Below are positions 17,766 to 26,950 of a DNA stretch of 64,000 bases, piece after piece (within the stretch, counting starts at the first letter, position 1; the number at the start of each line of letters is the position of its first letter). Position numbers and translations under genes: made by a program. The stretch lies in contig NZ_CP022743.1 of assembly GCF_002257585.1 (NCBI RefSeq), positions 4,588,001 through 4,652,000 of the forward strand, given 5' to 3'. The notes beneath the pieces are model-generated. The model made no database searches. It had not been told where the DNA came from and was given only the letters and a program-made list of their open reading frames with translations. Origin of the DNA: Mucilaginibacter xinganensis (GTDB lineage: Bacteria; Bacteroidota; Bacteroidia; Sphingobacteriales; Sphingobacteriaceae).

Positions 17766-17789
17766 AGGGGCGCAAAATATGCCGCCCCT
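17766..17789 (-). terminator. Terminator of the small lipoprotein gene
   Basis: AGGGGCG (17766-17772) pairs with CGCCCCT (17783-17789); the minus strand then runs into TTTTT. It is 13 bp past the stop at 17802. Confidence 0.75.
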
Positions 17790-17801
17790 AAATATTAATT
17801 A

Positions 17802-17984
17802 TTAAGGCTTATGTGGGCTTTGTGGCCCCTGGCCCCCACCAGATAATGCAGTAGAATCAATTGTGGCACGCTTAATTGTTTGATGACTTTTCGGCATTAC
17901 ATTTGAATCTTTTTTGCAGCTGCTAAGCGCTACTGTTGCTGAAATAACCATTATTGCAGCAATGCTTAATTGTTTGATTTTCAT
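17802..17984 (-). CDS. Small lipoprotein, 60 residues
   Basis: The ATG at 17984 is preferred over 18041 because it gives MKIKQLSIAAIMVI... ALSSC, a clean lipoprotein signal with lipobox LSSC. The mature part starts CKKDSN and ends in a Gly/Gln/Pro-rich tail (SGGGQGPQSPHKP). No fold or family recognised. It lies between the histidine kinase and the regulator, with its own terminator, and might be a sensed or accessory product of that system; this is only positional inference. Confidence 0.75.
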   Translation of the reverse strand: MKIKQLSIAAIMVISATVALSSCKKDSNVMPKSHQTIKRATIDSTALSGGGQGPQSPHKP

Positions 17985-18540
17985 TTCCCTTGTTTTAAAT
18001 AGTTTAAAATTAAGGGCATGACTTTTCCAGGGCCGGGGCAATGCCCATAACCCGCTTTCCCGAAAAAGACTTTTACAATTTTGGATCCTATATCAGCATA
18101 AAAACCCCGATATCTGTTTTTGAAATACTTTACGGCGGCACAATAAATTATAGGAGATGTAGCGGCACGTATGTATATTCGGATTCATACGTGATAAGGT
18201 TTAGGTATTGCTTCTTTAATATCTTTAGTTTAAACGGTTATTTCCTGCCCGGTTAAACTATCTATATCATTTTACTATTTGTCTGATTTTACATTTACTG
18301 GTTGAACATTTTCCGTTTCCGGACCTGGCCTTTATATGTTTCAGGCTAATTTTATAGCCTGATAAATCAAACGATTGAAATTAACTCAATTCCTTCATAA
18401 ACCCTGTAACGAGTTTATGAACTGGCTATTTTACCTTGTGAACACCCCGTTTTTGGGCACGAACAAAAAAGCCCGAACAGGAATTAACAAATGACGTTAA
18501 TAAGTATATCAACCATCAATTGTTATTATAACTTTGGACC
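17985..18540. other. Divergent spacer between small lipoprotein and LytTR regulator
   Basis: 556 bp with no convincing gene; a 71-codon ORF at 18041 has an implausible composition. It contains an 8-bp inverted repeat CACGTATG (18166-18173) / CATACGTG (18186-18193), possibly an operator, and the regulator's -7 box at its right end. Confidence 0.5.
18529..18536 (+). promoter_or_regulatory. -7 element immediately before the LytTR regulator start
   Basis: TAACTTTG ends only 4 nt before the ATG at 18541, so the predicted transcript would be leaderless or nearly so. No clean -33 TTG at the right distance, hence moderate confidence. Confidence 0.5.
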
Positions 18541-19281
18541 ATGTTAGGTAAAGTAAAGATCTTAGTTGTTGAGGATGAAATACTGATTGCCGAGTCGTTA
18601 AGGATGATGCTTGAAAACCTCGGCCACGAAGTACCCGCGATTTTCACTTCGGGTACAGAAGCAATCAGGAACTTCAGGCCCGGGCTGGCCGATATCATTA
18701 TTATGGATATTGAGCTGGCCAACAATACAAATGGTATTGACACCGCCATTGAACTAAAAAAAATGGGAGATCCGCCTATAATTTTCATTACAAACAATAC
18801 CGATGAGCGGATTCGCAAGAAAGCTATTTACCAGACCAGCGCCCTGCATTACGTTCCTAAACCTTTCACCAAACTCGATATCAGTATAGCTATTGACCTG
18901 ACGCTTAAACTGGCGGGCGACAGGGAAACGGCATCAAGAAAAGCCCATGAGTTTTCTCACTTAATGAACGACTCGATATTTATTAAAGATGAGGGCAGTT
19001 TTAAAAAAATAATGACTGGTGATATCCGCTTTTTAAAAGCCGACGGGAGCTACTGTTTCCTGTACCTTAAAAAAGATCATATCATGTTTTGTGAAAACCT
19101 CAGCTTTTTGGAAGGGAAACTATCCTTTGCAAAAAACCTGGTACGCGTTCACCGGTCATACATTGTAAATATTAACTATATAACCAAAATACAGGATAAC
19201 AGGCTTTGGATTGAAGAGGAAGAAATCCCTATCGGCGCCACCTATAAAAAAGACCTTAGCGACTTACTGAGGTTTATTTAA
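18541..19281 (+). CDS. LytTR-family response regulator
   Basis: 246 residues. Receiver domain 1-125 with acidic pair Glu11/Asp12, phospho-accepting Asp56 (IIIMDIEL), Thr84 region (IFITNN) and Lys107 (VPKPF). LytTR DNA-binding domain about 145-246, with DIRFLKADGSYCFLYL and LVRVHRSYIVNINYI, the typical signature. Predicted transcription factor phosphorylated by a histidine kinase. Candidates are the TPR kinase to the left and the Kdp-associated kinase to the right, since no OmpR-type KdpE is present. Confidence 0.93.
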   Translation: MLGKVKILVVEDEILIAESLRMMLENLGHEVPAIFTSGTEAIRNFRPGLADIIIMDIELANNTNGIDTAIELKKMGDPPIIFITNNTDERIRKKAIYQTSALHYVPKPFTKLDISIAIDLTLKLAGDRETASRKAHEFSHLMNDSIFIKDEGSFKKIMTGDIRFLKADGSYCFLYLKKDHIMFCENLSFLEGKLSFAKNLVRVHRSYIVNINYITKIQDNRLWIEEEEIPIGATYKKDLSDLLRFI

Positions 19282-19636
19282 CAAAAACCATAATTTATTA
19301 TACGCCCATAAAATTCTGTTGAGCCATTTTAGGGCATCGCAGTCTTATAGCCAAAACCTTGATTCATACTATACATACCTTTTTTTTATTGGTCACCAGA
19401 ATAGCGAGAATTATTACTGGCTATAAGTAAATAATCAATAAAATATATATTTAAACTTTTTGCAGCCTGACTCTTATCCATATTGATAATAGCCTATCAA
19501 AATGATAGCTCAATTTGAGAAGCCAAAGCTCTTTTTCCACCCCCACAAAATACATATTTAACTAATTTACAGGCAAATAAATAAAAATCACCTTTTTTGG
19601 CATCTGGTTGGTATACACCCATCAAAATCAAATACT
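19282..19636. other. Upstream region of the Kdp locus
   Basis: 355 bp, AT-rich, no gene and no exact TAnnTTTG element on the plus strand. It carries a 9-bp inverted repeat CTTATAGCC (19344-19352) / GGCTATAAG (19419-19427). Any potassium-responsive control of the downstream genes should lie here or in 19784-19941. Confidence 0.5.
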
Positions 19637-19783
19637 ATGGATGTTATACTCACTTTGGCTTTCCTGCTTTTTTTTCTTGTTATATTATGGATTTATTTAA
19701 AATCTGTGGATTCTTTGGGATATCCTCAAAATCGTATGACAACCATCATTGTTTTAAGTGTCAGAAATCATATTATTAATTGA
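19637..19783 (+). CDS. Small membrane ORF A, paralogue of ORF B
   Basis: 48 codons, ATG at 19637, TGA at 19781-19783. It begins MDVILTLAFLLFFLVILW, one hydrophobic helix, then YLKSVDSLG and a tail of about 22 residues without resemblance to ORF B. The first 25 residues and the preceding bases (atcaaat-act-ATG) match ORF B at 19942 closely, so this is a duplicate; the tail suggests read-through after decay of an ancestral stop near the SV(D/N)xxE end. May be expressed or decaying. Confidence 0.5.
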   Translation: MDVILTLAFLLFFLVILWIYLKSVDSLGYPQNRMTTIIVLSVRNHIIN

Positions 19784-19941
19784 CTTATTTATAAAGCTTT
19801 ACATACATCTGCAACCAAATTAAACAGCTTACAGGTTATAAAAAAACGGATCTTGAAATACATAGCAATATATAAATCGACAATTGTTTTAGGAGCTATT
19901 GGTCCGATATAATAATTAAACGTTCACAAAATCAAATAAAT

Positions 19942-20034
19942 ATGGATATCATACTCACTTTGGCCTATGTACTATGTTTCATAGTAATATTCTGGCTCTT
20001 CTTTAAATCAGTTAATTACTTCGAAAAAATTTAA
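19942..20034 (+). CDS. Small membrane ORF B, 30 residues, upstream of kdpF
   Basis: ATG at 19942 to TAA at 20032-20034. It reads MDIILTLAYVLCFIVIFW followed by LFFKSVNYFEKI: one membrane helix and a short charged, aromatic tail, much like KdpF in size and layout but different in sequence. Only 6 nt separate it from kdpF, so the two are surely co-transcribed. Conserved start plus paralogue ORF A argue for coding. Possible role: a second small regulatory subunit of the Kdp pump. Not a family I can name. Confidence 0.65.
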   Translation: MDIILTLAYVLCFIVIFWLFFKSVNYFEKI

Positions 20035-20040
20035 CCCATC

Positions 20041-20118
20041 ATGTTAGCACTATTTATTGTAGCAATCGCTGTATTTATTTATATGGTGTATGTATTGCTT
20101 AAACCCGAAAAATTTTAA
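20041..20118 (+). CDS. kdpF: KdpF-like small subunit of the potassium ATPase
   Basis: 25 residues, ATG at 20041 and TAA at 20116-20118, 10 nt before kdpA. MLALFIVAIAVFIYMVYVLL forms one membrane helix and KPEKF is the usual KdpF end. In E. coli KdpF (29 residues) stabilises the KdpABC complex. Position directly before kdpA and the helix plus KPEKF tail support the call. Confidence 0.85.
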   Translation: MLALFIVAIAVFIYMVYVLLKPEKF

Positions 20119-20128
20119 TTATTAAACT

Positions 20129-21844
20129 ATGAACACTGAAATTATAGGTGTAGTTTTCACTTACCTGCTCACCTTAGCGCTTGCCATTCCTTTTGGCCGT
20201 TATATAGCCCGCGTTTTTAAAGGCGAAAAAACGTGGCTTGATTTTATGGCCCCTGTTGATCGCTTTATATATCGCTTCAGCGGTATCGACACAAAAAAGG
20301 AAATGAACTGGAAACAGCATTTATATGCCTTGCTTACCATTAACAGCGTTTGGCTTATTTATGCTTTTGTATGCTTAATGTCGCAGGGGCACCTGCCTTT
20401 AAATCCGGATGGCAACCCGGGCCAGTCGCCCGATACTGCCTTTAATACAGCTATCAGCTTTTTAGTTAACTGTAACCTGCAGCATTACTCCGGCGAATCC
20501 GGTGCTACCTATTTTACACAGCACTTTGTTTTTATGTTCCTTCACTTCGTATCAGCGGCAACAGGTATTGCAGCACTGGTAGTGGTTTTCAGGGCATTAA
20601 AAGATAAGGTAACTGATAAACTGGGAAACTTTTGGGAATACTTTGTAAAATCTATCACCCGTATCCTGCTTCCCCTTTCATTTGTAATAGCTGTAATTTT
20701 TGCCTTTAACGGAATGACCACCAGCTACAAAGGAAAAGATACTTTTATAAGCATGCAGGGCGACACCGTCCATGTATCACGCGGGCCGGTAGCGGCTTTG
20801 GTTGCTATTAAACACCTAGGCACAAATGGTGGTGGCTGGTTTGGTGCTAACTCTGCTCATCCTATTGAAAACCCCAATTATTTAACAAACACCGTTGAAC
20901 TGGTTGCCCAGGTACTTATACCTATAGGTTTAGTATTTGCCCTTGGCTTTTATTTGAATAAGAAAAAGTTTGCCTGGGTAATTTTTGGAGTTATGACGTT
21001 AGGAATGCTCTTGTTAATGATCCCTACTATAAATGCCGAACTGAATGGGAACCCCGCGATTACGCATATGGGAGTTAGCCAGCCAACCGGTGCAATGGAA
21101 GGTAAAGAAGTACGGTTTGGACCGGCCAACTCTGCTTATTGGAGTATCATGACCACCATAATTTCAACAGGATCTGTTAACTCAATGCACGACAGCGCCA
21201 TGCCTGTATCCGGTATGATGATGCTCTTCGGCATGATGATCAACTGCTTTTATGGCGGCTGCGGGGTAGGGATCCTTAATTTCTACATCTTCGTGATCGT
21301 CGCTGTATTCATTTCGGGATTGATGGTTGGGCGGACACCTGAATTCTTTGGCCGAAAAATAGAGGCCAGGGAAATGAAGATCGCTTCAATAATAGCGCTG
21401 CTCCACCCCTTCATCATCCTGGTAGGTGCCGCAATCTCGTCATATGTAGTAATGCACGTTCCCGGTGCCGACTGGGCTGTAAAACCATCCTCATGGCTTA
21501 ACAATCCGGGTAACCACGGCTTTTCAGAAATGCTTTACGAGTACACCTCATCAGCAGCAAATAACGGTTCAGGTTTTGAAGGCCTGGGCGATGGTAATAT
21601 TTTCTGGAACGTTACTACAGGTATTGTAATGGTGCTGGGCAGGTTTTTACCAATTATCGGGCCGCTGGCTATAGCCGGTTTATTAGCCAACAAAAAGTAT
21701 ATTCCTGAATCTGCAGGTACGCTTAAAAGCGACACTACAACTTTTGGAATAATGGTTTTTGCGGTTATCGCCATTATTGCAGCGCTATCATTTTTCCCGG
21801 CCTTAACACTGGGACCTATTGCTGAACACTTTTCCTTAAAATAA
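20129..21844 (+). CDS. kdpA: Potassium-transporting ATPase subunit KdpA
   Basis: Channel-like subunit that selects K+ for the P-type Kdp pump. 571 residues, close to the E. coli length of 557, with about ten membrane segments. The pore-loop regions are recognisable: NCNLQHYSGESG (first), LGTNGGGWFGANSAHP (second), STGSVNSMHDSAMP (third) and the later SAANNGSGFEGLGDG (fourth). The cytoplasmic signature GRTPEFFGRKIEAREMK is intact. Inner membrane. Confidence 0.97.
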   Translation: MNTEIIGVVFTYLLTLALAIPFGRYIARVFKGEKTWLDFMAPVDRFIYRFSGIDTKKEMNWKQHLYALLTINSVWLIYAFVCLMSQGHLPLNPDGNPGQSPDTAFNTAISFLVNCNLQHYSGESGATYFTQHFVFMFLHFVSAATGIAALVVVFRALKDKVTDKLGNFWEYFVKSITRILLPLSFVIAVIFAFNGMTTSYKGKDTFISMQGDTVHVSRGPVAALVAIKHLGTNGGGWFGANSAHPIENPNYLTNTVELVAQVLIPIGLVFALGFYLNKKKFAWVIFGVMTLGMLLLMIPTINAELNGNPAITHMGVSQPTGAMEGKEVRFGPANSAYWSIMTTIISTGSVNSMHDSAMPVSGMMMLFGMMINCFYGGCGVGILNFYIFVIVAVFISGLMVGRTPEFFGRKIEAREMKIASIIALLHPFIILVGAAISSYVVMHVPGADWAVKPSSWLNNPGNHGFSEMLYEYTSSAANNGSGFEGLGDGNIFWNVTTGIVMVLGRFLPIIGPLAIAGLLANKKYIPESAGTLKSDTTTFGIMVFAVIAIIAALSFFPALTLGPIAEHFSLK

Positions 21845-21862
21845 TTAAATATAGAATTCATC

Positions 21863-23893
21863 ATGAAATCTGATCAAAATACATTATTCAGGGGCGATCA
21901 AGTGAAGGAAGCTTTTAAGCAGTCGTTCATTAAGCTCAATCCCCGTATATTATTCCGTAACCCGGTAATGTTTACCGTTGAGATAGGTACCGCCGTAATG
22001 CTGGTGGTAACCATATTCTCTTTCGCAAATAAAAGCCAGGGCAGCTTTGCTTACAACTTCACCGTTTTTATAGTGTTGCTGCTAACCGTGTTGTTCGCCA
22101 ACTTTGCCGAAGCTATTGCCGAAGCACGCGGAAAAGCACAAGCTGAAAGCCTGCGCAAAACCCGTGAAGAAACACCTGCAAGGTTGCTTGTTGACGGGAA
22201 AGAGAGCCGCGTAATGTCATCCATGTTAAAAAAAGGCGATGTATTCATCTGCGAAACAGGTGACAATATCCCTACTGATGGCGAAATTATTGAAGGTATA
22301 GCCACTATTGACGAATCTGCAATTACCGGTGAATCTGCACCGGTTATCCGTGAGTCGGGAGGTGATAAATCATCTGTTACCGGCGGCACCAAAGTTTTGT
22401 CAGACAGGATAAAAGTTATGGTTACCACACAACCCGGCGAAAGCTTTCTGGATAAAATGATTGCCCTTGTTGAAGGAGCTTCGCGCCAGAAAACACCGAA
22501 TGAGATCGCACTTACCATATTACTGGCCGGTTTTACGCTCATCTTCGTGATCGTTTGTGTTACCCTGCAGCCTTTTGCTGATTATGCCAATACGCCTATC
22601 ACCATTGCCGCCTTTATATCGTTATTTGTTTGTTTGATCCCTACAACAATCGGTGGCCTGCTATCGGCCATTGGTATTGCCGGGATGGATAGGGCATTAC
22701 GGGCAAACGTAATAACAAAATCGGGCAAGGCTGTTGAAACTGCCGGCGATCTGGATACCCTGCTGCTTGACAAAACAGGCACCATAACAATCGGTAACCG
22801 TAAGGCAACTAATTTTTACCCTACCGTTGGCATTGCTGAAAACGACTTTATCACTGCCTGCGTTCTGAGCTCATTAGCTGATGAAACGCCTGAAGGTAAA
22901 TCAATTGTTGAACTGGCTCAGCAGGGCTCCGATAAACTGTCGGTAATAGCACCCAAAGATTCGGTGTTTATAAAGTTTACCGCCGAAACCCGTTCAAGCG
23001 GTTTGGATACACCGGATGGTATCCGTGTAAGGAAAGGCGCTTTTGATTCTATCCGTAACATCGCCCTTAAAGCCGGCAACGCTTTCCCTGCAGATGTAGA
23101 GGAAAATGTTAAAAAGATCTCGTCAAACGGCGGCACTCCGCTGGTAGTATCACAAAACGAGAAAATCCTGGGTGTAATTGAACTTCAGGATATTATTAAG
23201 CCCGGCATTGCAGAACGTTTTGAGCGCCTGCGCAAAATGGGTGTAAAAACAGTTATGGTAACTGGTGATAACCCTTTAACTGCCAAATTTATTGCTGAAA
23301 AAGCTGGTGTGGATGATTTTATTGCCGAGGCAAAACCGGAGGATAAAATGAACTACATTAAAAAAGAACAGCAGGGCGGCAAGTTGGTAGCCATGATGGG
23401 AGATGGAACAAATGATGCTCCTGCACTTGCACAGGCCGATGTTGGCGTGGCAATGAACAGCGGCACACAAGCGGCCAAAGAAGCCGGTAACATGGTTGAT
23501 TTGGACAACGACCCTACGAAGCTTATTGAAATAGTAGAAATAGGCAAGCAACTGCTGATGACCCGCGGAACACTTACCACCTTCTCCATAGCTAACGACG
23601 TAGCCAAGTATTTCGCTATTGTTCCAGCGCTGTTCATGGTATCTATTCCCGCTTTAAAGGCATTAAATATAATGGATCTGCACAGTCCGCAATCTGCCAT
23701 ATTATCGGCAGTAATATTTAACGCTATCATTATTCCAATGCTTATCCCATTGGCTTTAAGAGGTGTTGAATACAAGCCGATAGGTGCGAGTGCACTGCTA
23801 CGCCGCAACCTGCTTATTTATGGCCTGGGTGGCGTGATTGTACCTTTTATAGGGATCAAATTAATTGATTTAATAATAGCAACATTTATATAG
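21863..23893 (+). CDS. kdpB: Potassium-transporting ATPase subunit KdpB
   Basis: P-type ATPase subunit that hydrolyses ATP. 676 residues with TGES (155-158) in the actuator domain, the phosphorylated Asp303 in DKTGT, VMVTGDNPLTA and MGDGTNDAPAL in the P domain. Ser158 matches E. coli Ser162, the serine whose phosphorylation switches the pump off at high K+, so that control could exist here too. 18 bp after kdpA; 82 bp before kdpC. Confidence 0.97.
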   Translation: MKSDQNTLFRGDQVKEAFKQSFIKLNPRILFRNPVMFTVEIGTAVMLVVTIFSFANKSQGSFAYNFTVFIVLLLTVLFANFAEAIAEARGKAQAESLRKTREETPARLLVDGKESRVMSSMLKKGDVFICETGDNIPTDGEIIEGIATIDESAITGESAPVIRESGGDKSSVTGGTKVLSDRIKVMVTTQPGESFLDKMIALVEGASRQKTPNEIALTILLAGFTLIFVIVCVTLQPFADYANTPITIAAFISLFVCLIPTTIGGLLSAIGIAGMDRALRANVITKSGKAVETAGDLDTLLLDKTGTITIGNRKATNFYPTVGIAENDFITACVLSSLADETPEGKSIVELAQQGSDKLSVIAPKDSVFIKFTAETRSSGLDTPDGIRVRKGAFDSIRNIALKAGNAFPADVEENVKKISSNGGTPLVVSQNEKILGVIELQDIIKPGIAERFERLRKMGVKTVMVTGDNPLTAKFIAEKAGVDDFIAEAKPEDKMNYIKKEQQGGKLVAMMGDGTNDAPALAQADVGVAMNSGTQAAKEAGNMVDLDNDPTKLIEIVEIGKQLLMTRGTLTTFSIANDVAKYFAIVPALFMVSIPALKALNIMDLHSPQSAILSAVIFNAIIIPMLIPLALRGVEYKPIGASALLRRNLLIYGLGGVIVPFIGIKLIDLIIATFI

Positions 23894-23975
23894 ATGCAGG
23901 ATAGGAGGAGTGGGATCAGCAACTTATTTCACTTCTCACTAATTCCTCTTACTAAATAATCAAATCAAAAAGAAA

Positions 23976-24542
23976 ATGAAAACGTATTTATTGCCATCCA
24001 TTAAGTTGACTATCATATTGATAGTAATAACTGCCGGAATATACCCCCTTGCAATTGCCGGAATCGGAAAATTTACACCGGGACATGGCGATGGTGAAAC
24101 CATCAGCTACAAAGGCCGTGTTGTTGGCTATGCCAACATTGGCCAAAAATTCACAAAAGATGAATACTTCTGGTCCCGCCCGTCTGCCGTTGATTATAAC
24201 GCTGCAGGGTCAGGAGGCTCAAACAAAGGCCCGTCAAACCCAGACTATTTAAAAGATGTTGAAAAACGCATCCAGGAGTTTTTAAAGCACAATCCAGGCG
24301 TAAAACGTTCGGATATCCCCGCCGAACTGGTAACAGCTTCAGGTAGTGGTTTAGACCCTGATCTGTCGCCTGCCGGTGCCAAAGTACAGGTAGCACGTGT
24401 TGCTAAAGTACGTAACCTGTCTGCGGCACAGGTAGAAAAATTAGTGGAAGACCATACCGAACAACCCCTTTTAGGATTATTTGGTCCTCCAAAAGTTAAC
24501 GTACTAAAACTAAACGTGGCACTTGACGAGCTAAAAAAATAA
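23976..24542 (+). CDS. kdpC: Potassium-transporting ATPase subunit KdpC
   Basis: Single-span subunit that assembles KdpA and KdpB. 188 residues: membrane helix 9-30 (IKLTIILIVITAGIYPLAIAG), then the conserved FWSRPSAVDYNAAGSGGSN segment and ASGSGLDPDLSPAGA, both KdpC hallmarks. C-terminal soluble part ends near PKVNVLKLN. The spacer before it (23894-23970) has short-period ctcact/cttact repeats. Confidence 0.97.
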   Translation: MKTYLLPSIKLTIILIVITAGIYPLAIAGIGKFTPGHGDGETISYKGRVVGYANIGQKFTKDEYFWSRPSAVDYNAAGSGGSNKGPSNPDYLKDVEKRIQEFLKHNPGVKRSDIPAELVTASGSGLDPDLSPAGAKVQVARVAKVRNLSAAQVEKLVEDHTEQPLLGLFGPPKVNVLKLNVALDELKK

Positions 24543-24609
24543 GTTAACAGGATTGATTGGGTCTGCAAAATAGAAACTCAGTCAATTCTACAAACTACTA
24601 AAAAACAAG

Positions 24610-25644
24610 ATGTATAAAAAAATTATATTGATAAGCCTTTTTGCTTCGGCTGTAATTACAGCTAAGGCCGCTAATAGTTCTGACACTACAAAAGTTGTTG
24701 CTGATCCGCCGCTGGTATTTTCAGGATCTGTTGATACTTATTATAAGGCTGATTTCTCAGGTCATCCAAACATCGGTACCAGCTTTGCAAACGAAAACAA
24801 TTCCGTATCAGTGGGTATGATTGATCTGGCCCTTAAGAAAAAGGTAGGCAAGGCAGCCTTTGTAGGCGAGTTGTCTTTCGGCCCCCGCAGCGATCAGTCT
24901 ATCCCTACTTCAGGTTACCATATCCAAAACTTATACGTTTCATACGATGTTACCGATAAGTTTAACCTTACCGCAGGCTACATGGCAACTTTTGTGGGTT
25001 ACGAAGTAATTTCACCTGCCGGTAATTTCAATTATTCTACTTCTTATTTATTTACCAACGGGCCATTCCAGAATGCAGGCTTTAAAGCTACTTACGCTTT
25101 CAGCGATAAGGTAAGCTTAATGGCAGGTATCTTTAACAACAAATGGAACTACTACTCATCATTAAGCGCTGATAACACAACTTATGGTGATGTATCTACT
25201 TTTGGTGCCCAGTTGATGATTGCCCCGGTAAAAGGGTGGACCGCTTATCTGAACCTGGTAACCGGTTCATACTCGGGAACAGAATTTGACCTTACTACCG
25301 CTTACCAGATAACCGGTGCATTTAAACTGGGGCTTAACGCCGCTACTTTTAAAGCACCTAACAACGGTGGTGGTTTTGACGGCGTAGCGCTGTACCCGCA
25401 ATTAGCGGTATCGCCTGCTGTAACCTTTGGTTTAAGAGGCGAGTACTTTAAAGTGAAAGATAATGGTGGCAATGTAAAAGGTATTACCGTTACCTCAAAC
25501 ATAAAAGCCGGACCGTTAACTATTATTCCTGAAGTAAGGTTTGACAGCAAGAGCAGTGATTTTGGAACTGTGTTTACTGATAGCAATGGTGCGCTTACTA
25601 ACCATGCTTCGCAATTTGTACTGGCTGCTGTTTATGCTTTCTAA
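24610..25644 (+). CDS. Outer-membrane porin-like protein of the Kdp locus
   Basis: 344 residues with a signal peptide (about 1-20). The rest alternates hydrophobic and polar residues in 8-12-residue strands and ends VYAF, a C-terminal aromatic typical of outer-membrane barrels. It looks like the OmpL-like / putative beta-barrel porin-2 group. It follows kdpC by 67 bp with no terminator between, and a strong terminator lies after it, so it is in the kdp transcript. Probable role: passage of K+ across the outer membrane, by context only. Confidence 0.82.
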   Translation: MYKKIILISLFASAVITAKAANSSDTTKVVADPPLVFSGSVDTYYKADFSGHPNIGTSFANENNSVSVGMIDLALKKKVGKAAFVGELSFGPRSDQSIPTSGYHIQNLYVSYDVTDKFNLTAGYMATFVGYEVISPAGNFNYSTSYLFTNGPFQNAGFKATYAFSDKVSLMAGIFNNKWNYYSSLSADNTTYGDVSTFGAQLMIAPVKGWTAYLNLVTGSYSGTEFDLTTAYQITGAFKLGLNAATFKAPNNGGGFDGVALYPQLAVSPAVTFGLRGEYFKVKDNGGNVKGITVTSNIKAGPLTIIPEVRFDSKSSDFGTVFTDSNGALTNHASQFVLAAVYAF

Positions 25645-25702
25645 ATAAAAAGAATAAGATATACACGTACATTTTAATTGGGTTTGATTGAGGTGCGTGT
25701 TG

Positions 25703-25726
25703 AAGGGGATGCGAAGGCATCCCCTT
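25703..25726 (+). terminator. Terminator after the kdpFABC-porin operon
   Basis: AAGGGGATGC (25703-25712), loop GAAG, GCATCCCCTT (25717-25726), with one extra base then TTGA/TCAA pairing outside, and a T-rich tail. It separates the pump operon from the sensor genes. Confidence 0.85.
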
Positions 25727-25819
25727 TCAATGGTTTTTATTAAAAATATTGGGATATTGTAAGAGCATTTGAAATTTCACAGCTTTTGGTCCTCTTACAA
25801 AAATACCAACCCCAAAAAA

Positions 25820-26950
25820 ATGTCAGAAGAAAACAAAGAACAATCGGTTGAGCATTTTCTTGAACTGATAAAGCGGTCGAGGCGCGGCAAGTTTAAGATC
25901 TATATCGGCATGAGCGCCGGTGTGGGTAAAACTTACCGCATGCTTTTAGAAGCACAAACCTTGCTGCGCAATGGTATTGACGTAAAGATCGGTTATGTTG
26001 AAACGCATAAACGCAAAGAAACCGAGGCGTTGCTTAACGGCTTACCGGTAATACCCCGCCGCAAACTTTTTTACAAAGGTAAAGAGCTGGATGAAATGGA
26101 CTTGCATGCCATTATTAACCTTCGGCCCGAGGTGGTAATTGTTGATGAACTTGCGCATACCAATATTGAAGGCAGCCAAAATGAAAAACGCTGGCAGGAT
26201 GTGGTTGAAATTTTAAATGCAGGAATCAACGTAATTAGCGCGGTTAATATTCAGCATATTGAAAGCCTTAACAGTGAAGTAGAAAAAATAACCGGGGCAG
26301 CTATCAACGAACGTATTCCCGATAAGGTTTTGCAAATGGCCGACGAAGTTGTAAATATTGACCTTACGGCAGATGAACTTATTGACCGCTTAAAGGAGGG
26401 AAAGATCTATGATGAGAAAAAGATCCCGATTGCTTTGAATAACTTCTTTCAGGCCGAAAGGATCCTTCAATTGCGGGAACTTGCCCTGCGTGAGGTTGCC
26501 CACCAGGTAAACCGCAAAATAGACGTGGAGGTTCCCAAAAATATTAAGCTGCGCGCCGAACTTTTTTTAGCCTGTATCAGTACCAATGAAGCATCTGCAA
26601 AGATCATCATCCGCAAAACGGCAAGGCTGGCATCTTATTATCGCTCGAAGTGGTATCTGCTGTATGTGCAAACATCAAATGAGAGCAGCGATAAAATAAA
26701 CCTGGCGTCGCAGCGACACCTTATCAATAACATGAAATTAGCCACACAGTTGGGCGGCGAAGTGCTGAAAATAAAAAGTGATAATATTGCCAAAACTATT
26801 TGGGAAACAGCCGAGAAATACGACATTACTACCATATGCCTCGGAAAACCGCACTTTAAATTTTACCAATTGGTTTTAAAAACAGCTGTGTTTACACAGC
26901 TATTAAACAAAATGTCACAAACGCATATTGATCTTGTAATACTATCATGA
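25820..26950 (+). CDS. kdpD: KdpD N-terminal sensor protein (KdpD + USP domains, no kinase)
   Basis: 376 residues from the ATG at 25820; the upstream TTG at 25769 is unlikely. The KdpD domain (about 20-225) has Walker A GMSAGVGKT (30-38) and VVIVDELAHTN as Walker B. The following USP-type domain (about 240-376) ends in a short hydrophobic stretch. E. coli KdpD (894 residues) carries these domains fused to a four-helix membrane unit and a kinase; here they stand alone. It overlaps the next gene by 4 nt (ATGA), so the two products are translationally coupled and likely work together. Confidence 0.92.
   Translation: MSEENKEQSVEHFLELIKRSRRGKFKIYIGMSAGVGKTYRMLLEAQTLLRNGIDVKIGYVETHKRKETEALLNGLPVIPRRKLFYKGKELDEMDLHAIINLRPEVVIVDELAHTNIEGSQNEKRWQDVVEILNAGINVISAVNIQHIESLNSEVEKITGAAINERIPDKVLQMADEVVNIDLTADELIDRLKEGKIYDEKKIPIALNNFFQAERILQLRELALREVAHQVNRKIDVEVPKNIKLRAELFLACISTNEASAKIIIRKTARLASYYRSKWYLLYVQTSNESSDKINLASQRHLINNMKLATQLGGEVLKIKSDNIAKTIWETAEKYDITTICLGKPHFKFYQLVLKTAVFTQLLNKMSQTHIDLVILS

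Noticed and set aside
18041..18256. 71-codon ORF as a gene
   Set aside because: Unlikely composition, no signal or motif, and it overlaps the spacer between divergent genes.
19282..19636. c-di-AMP or potassium riboswitch ahead of kdp
   Set aside because: I looked for the conserved ydaO-type core and did not find it; only a 9-bp inverted repeat is visible.
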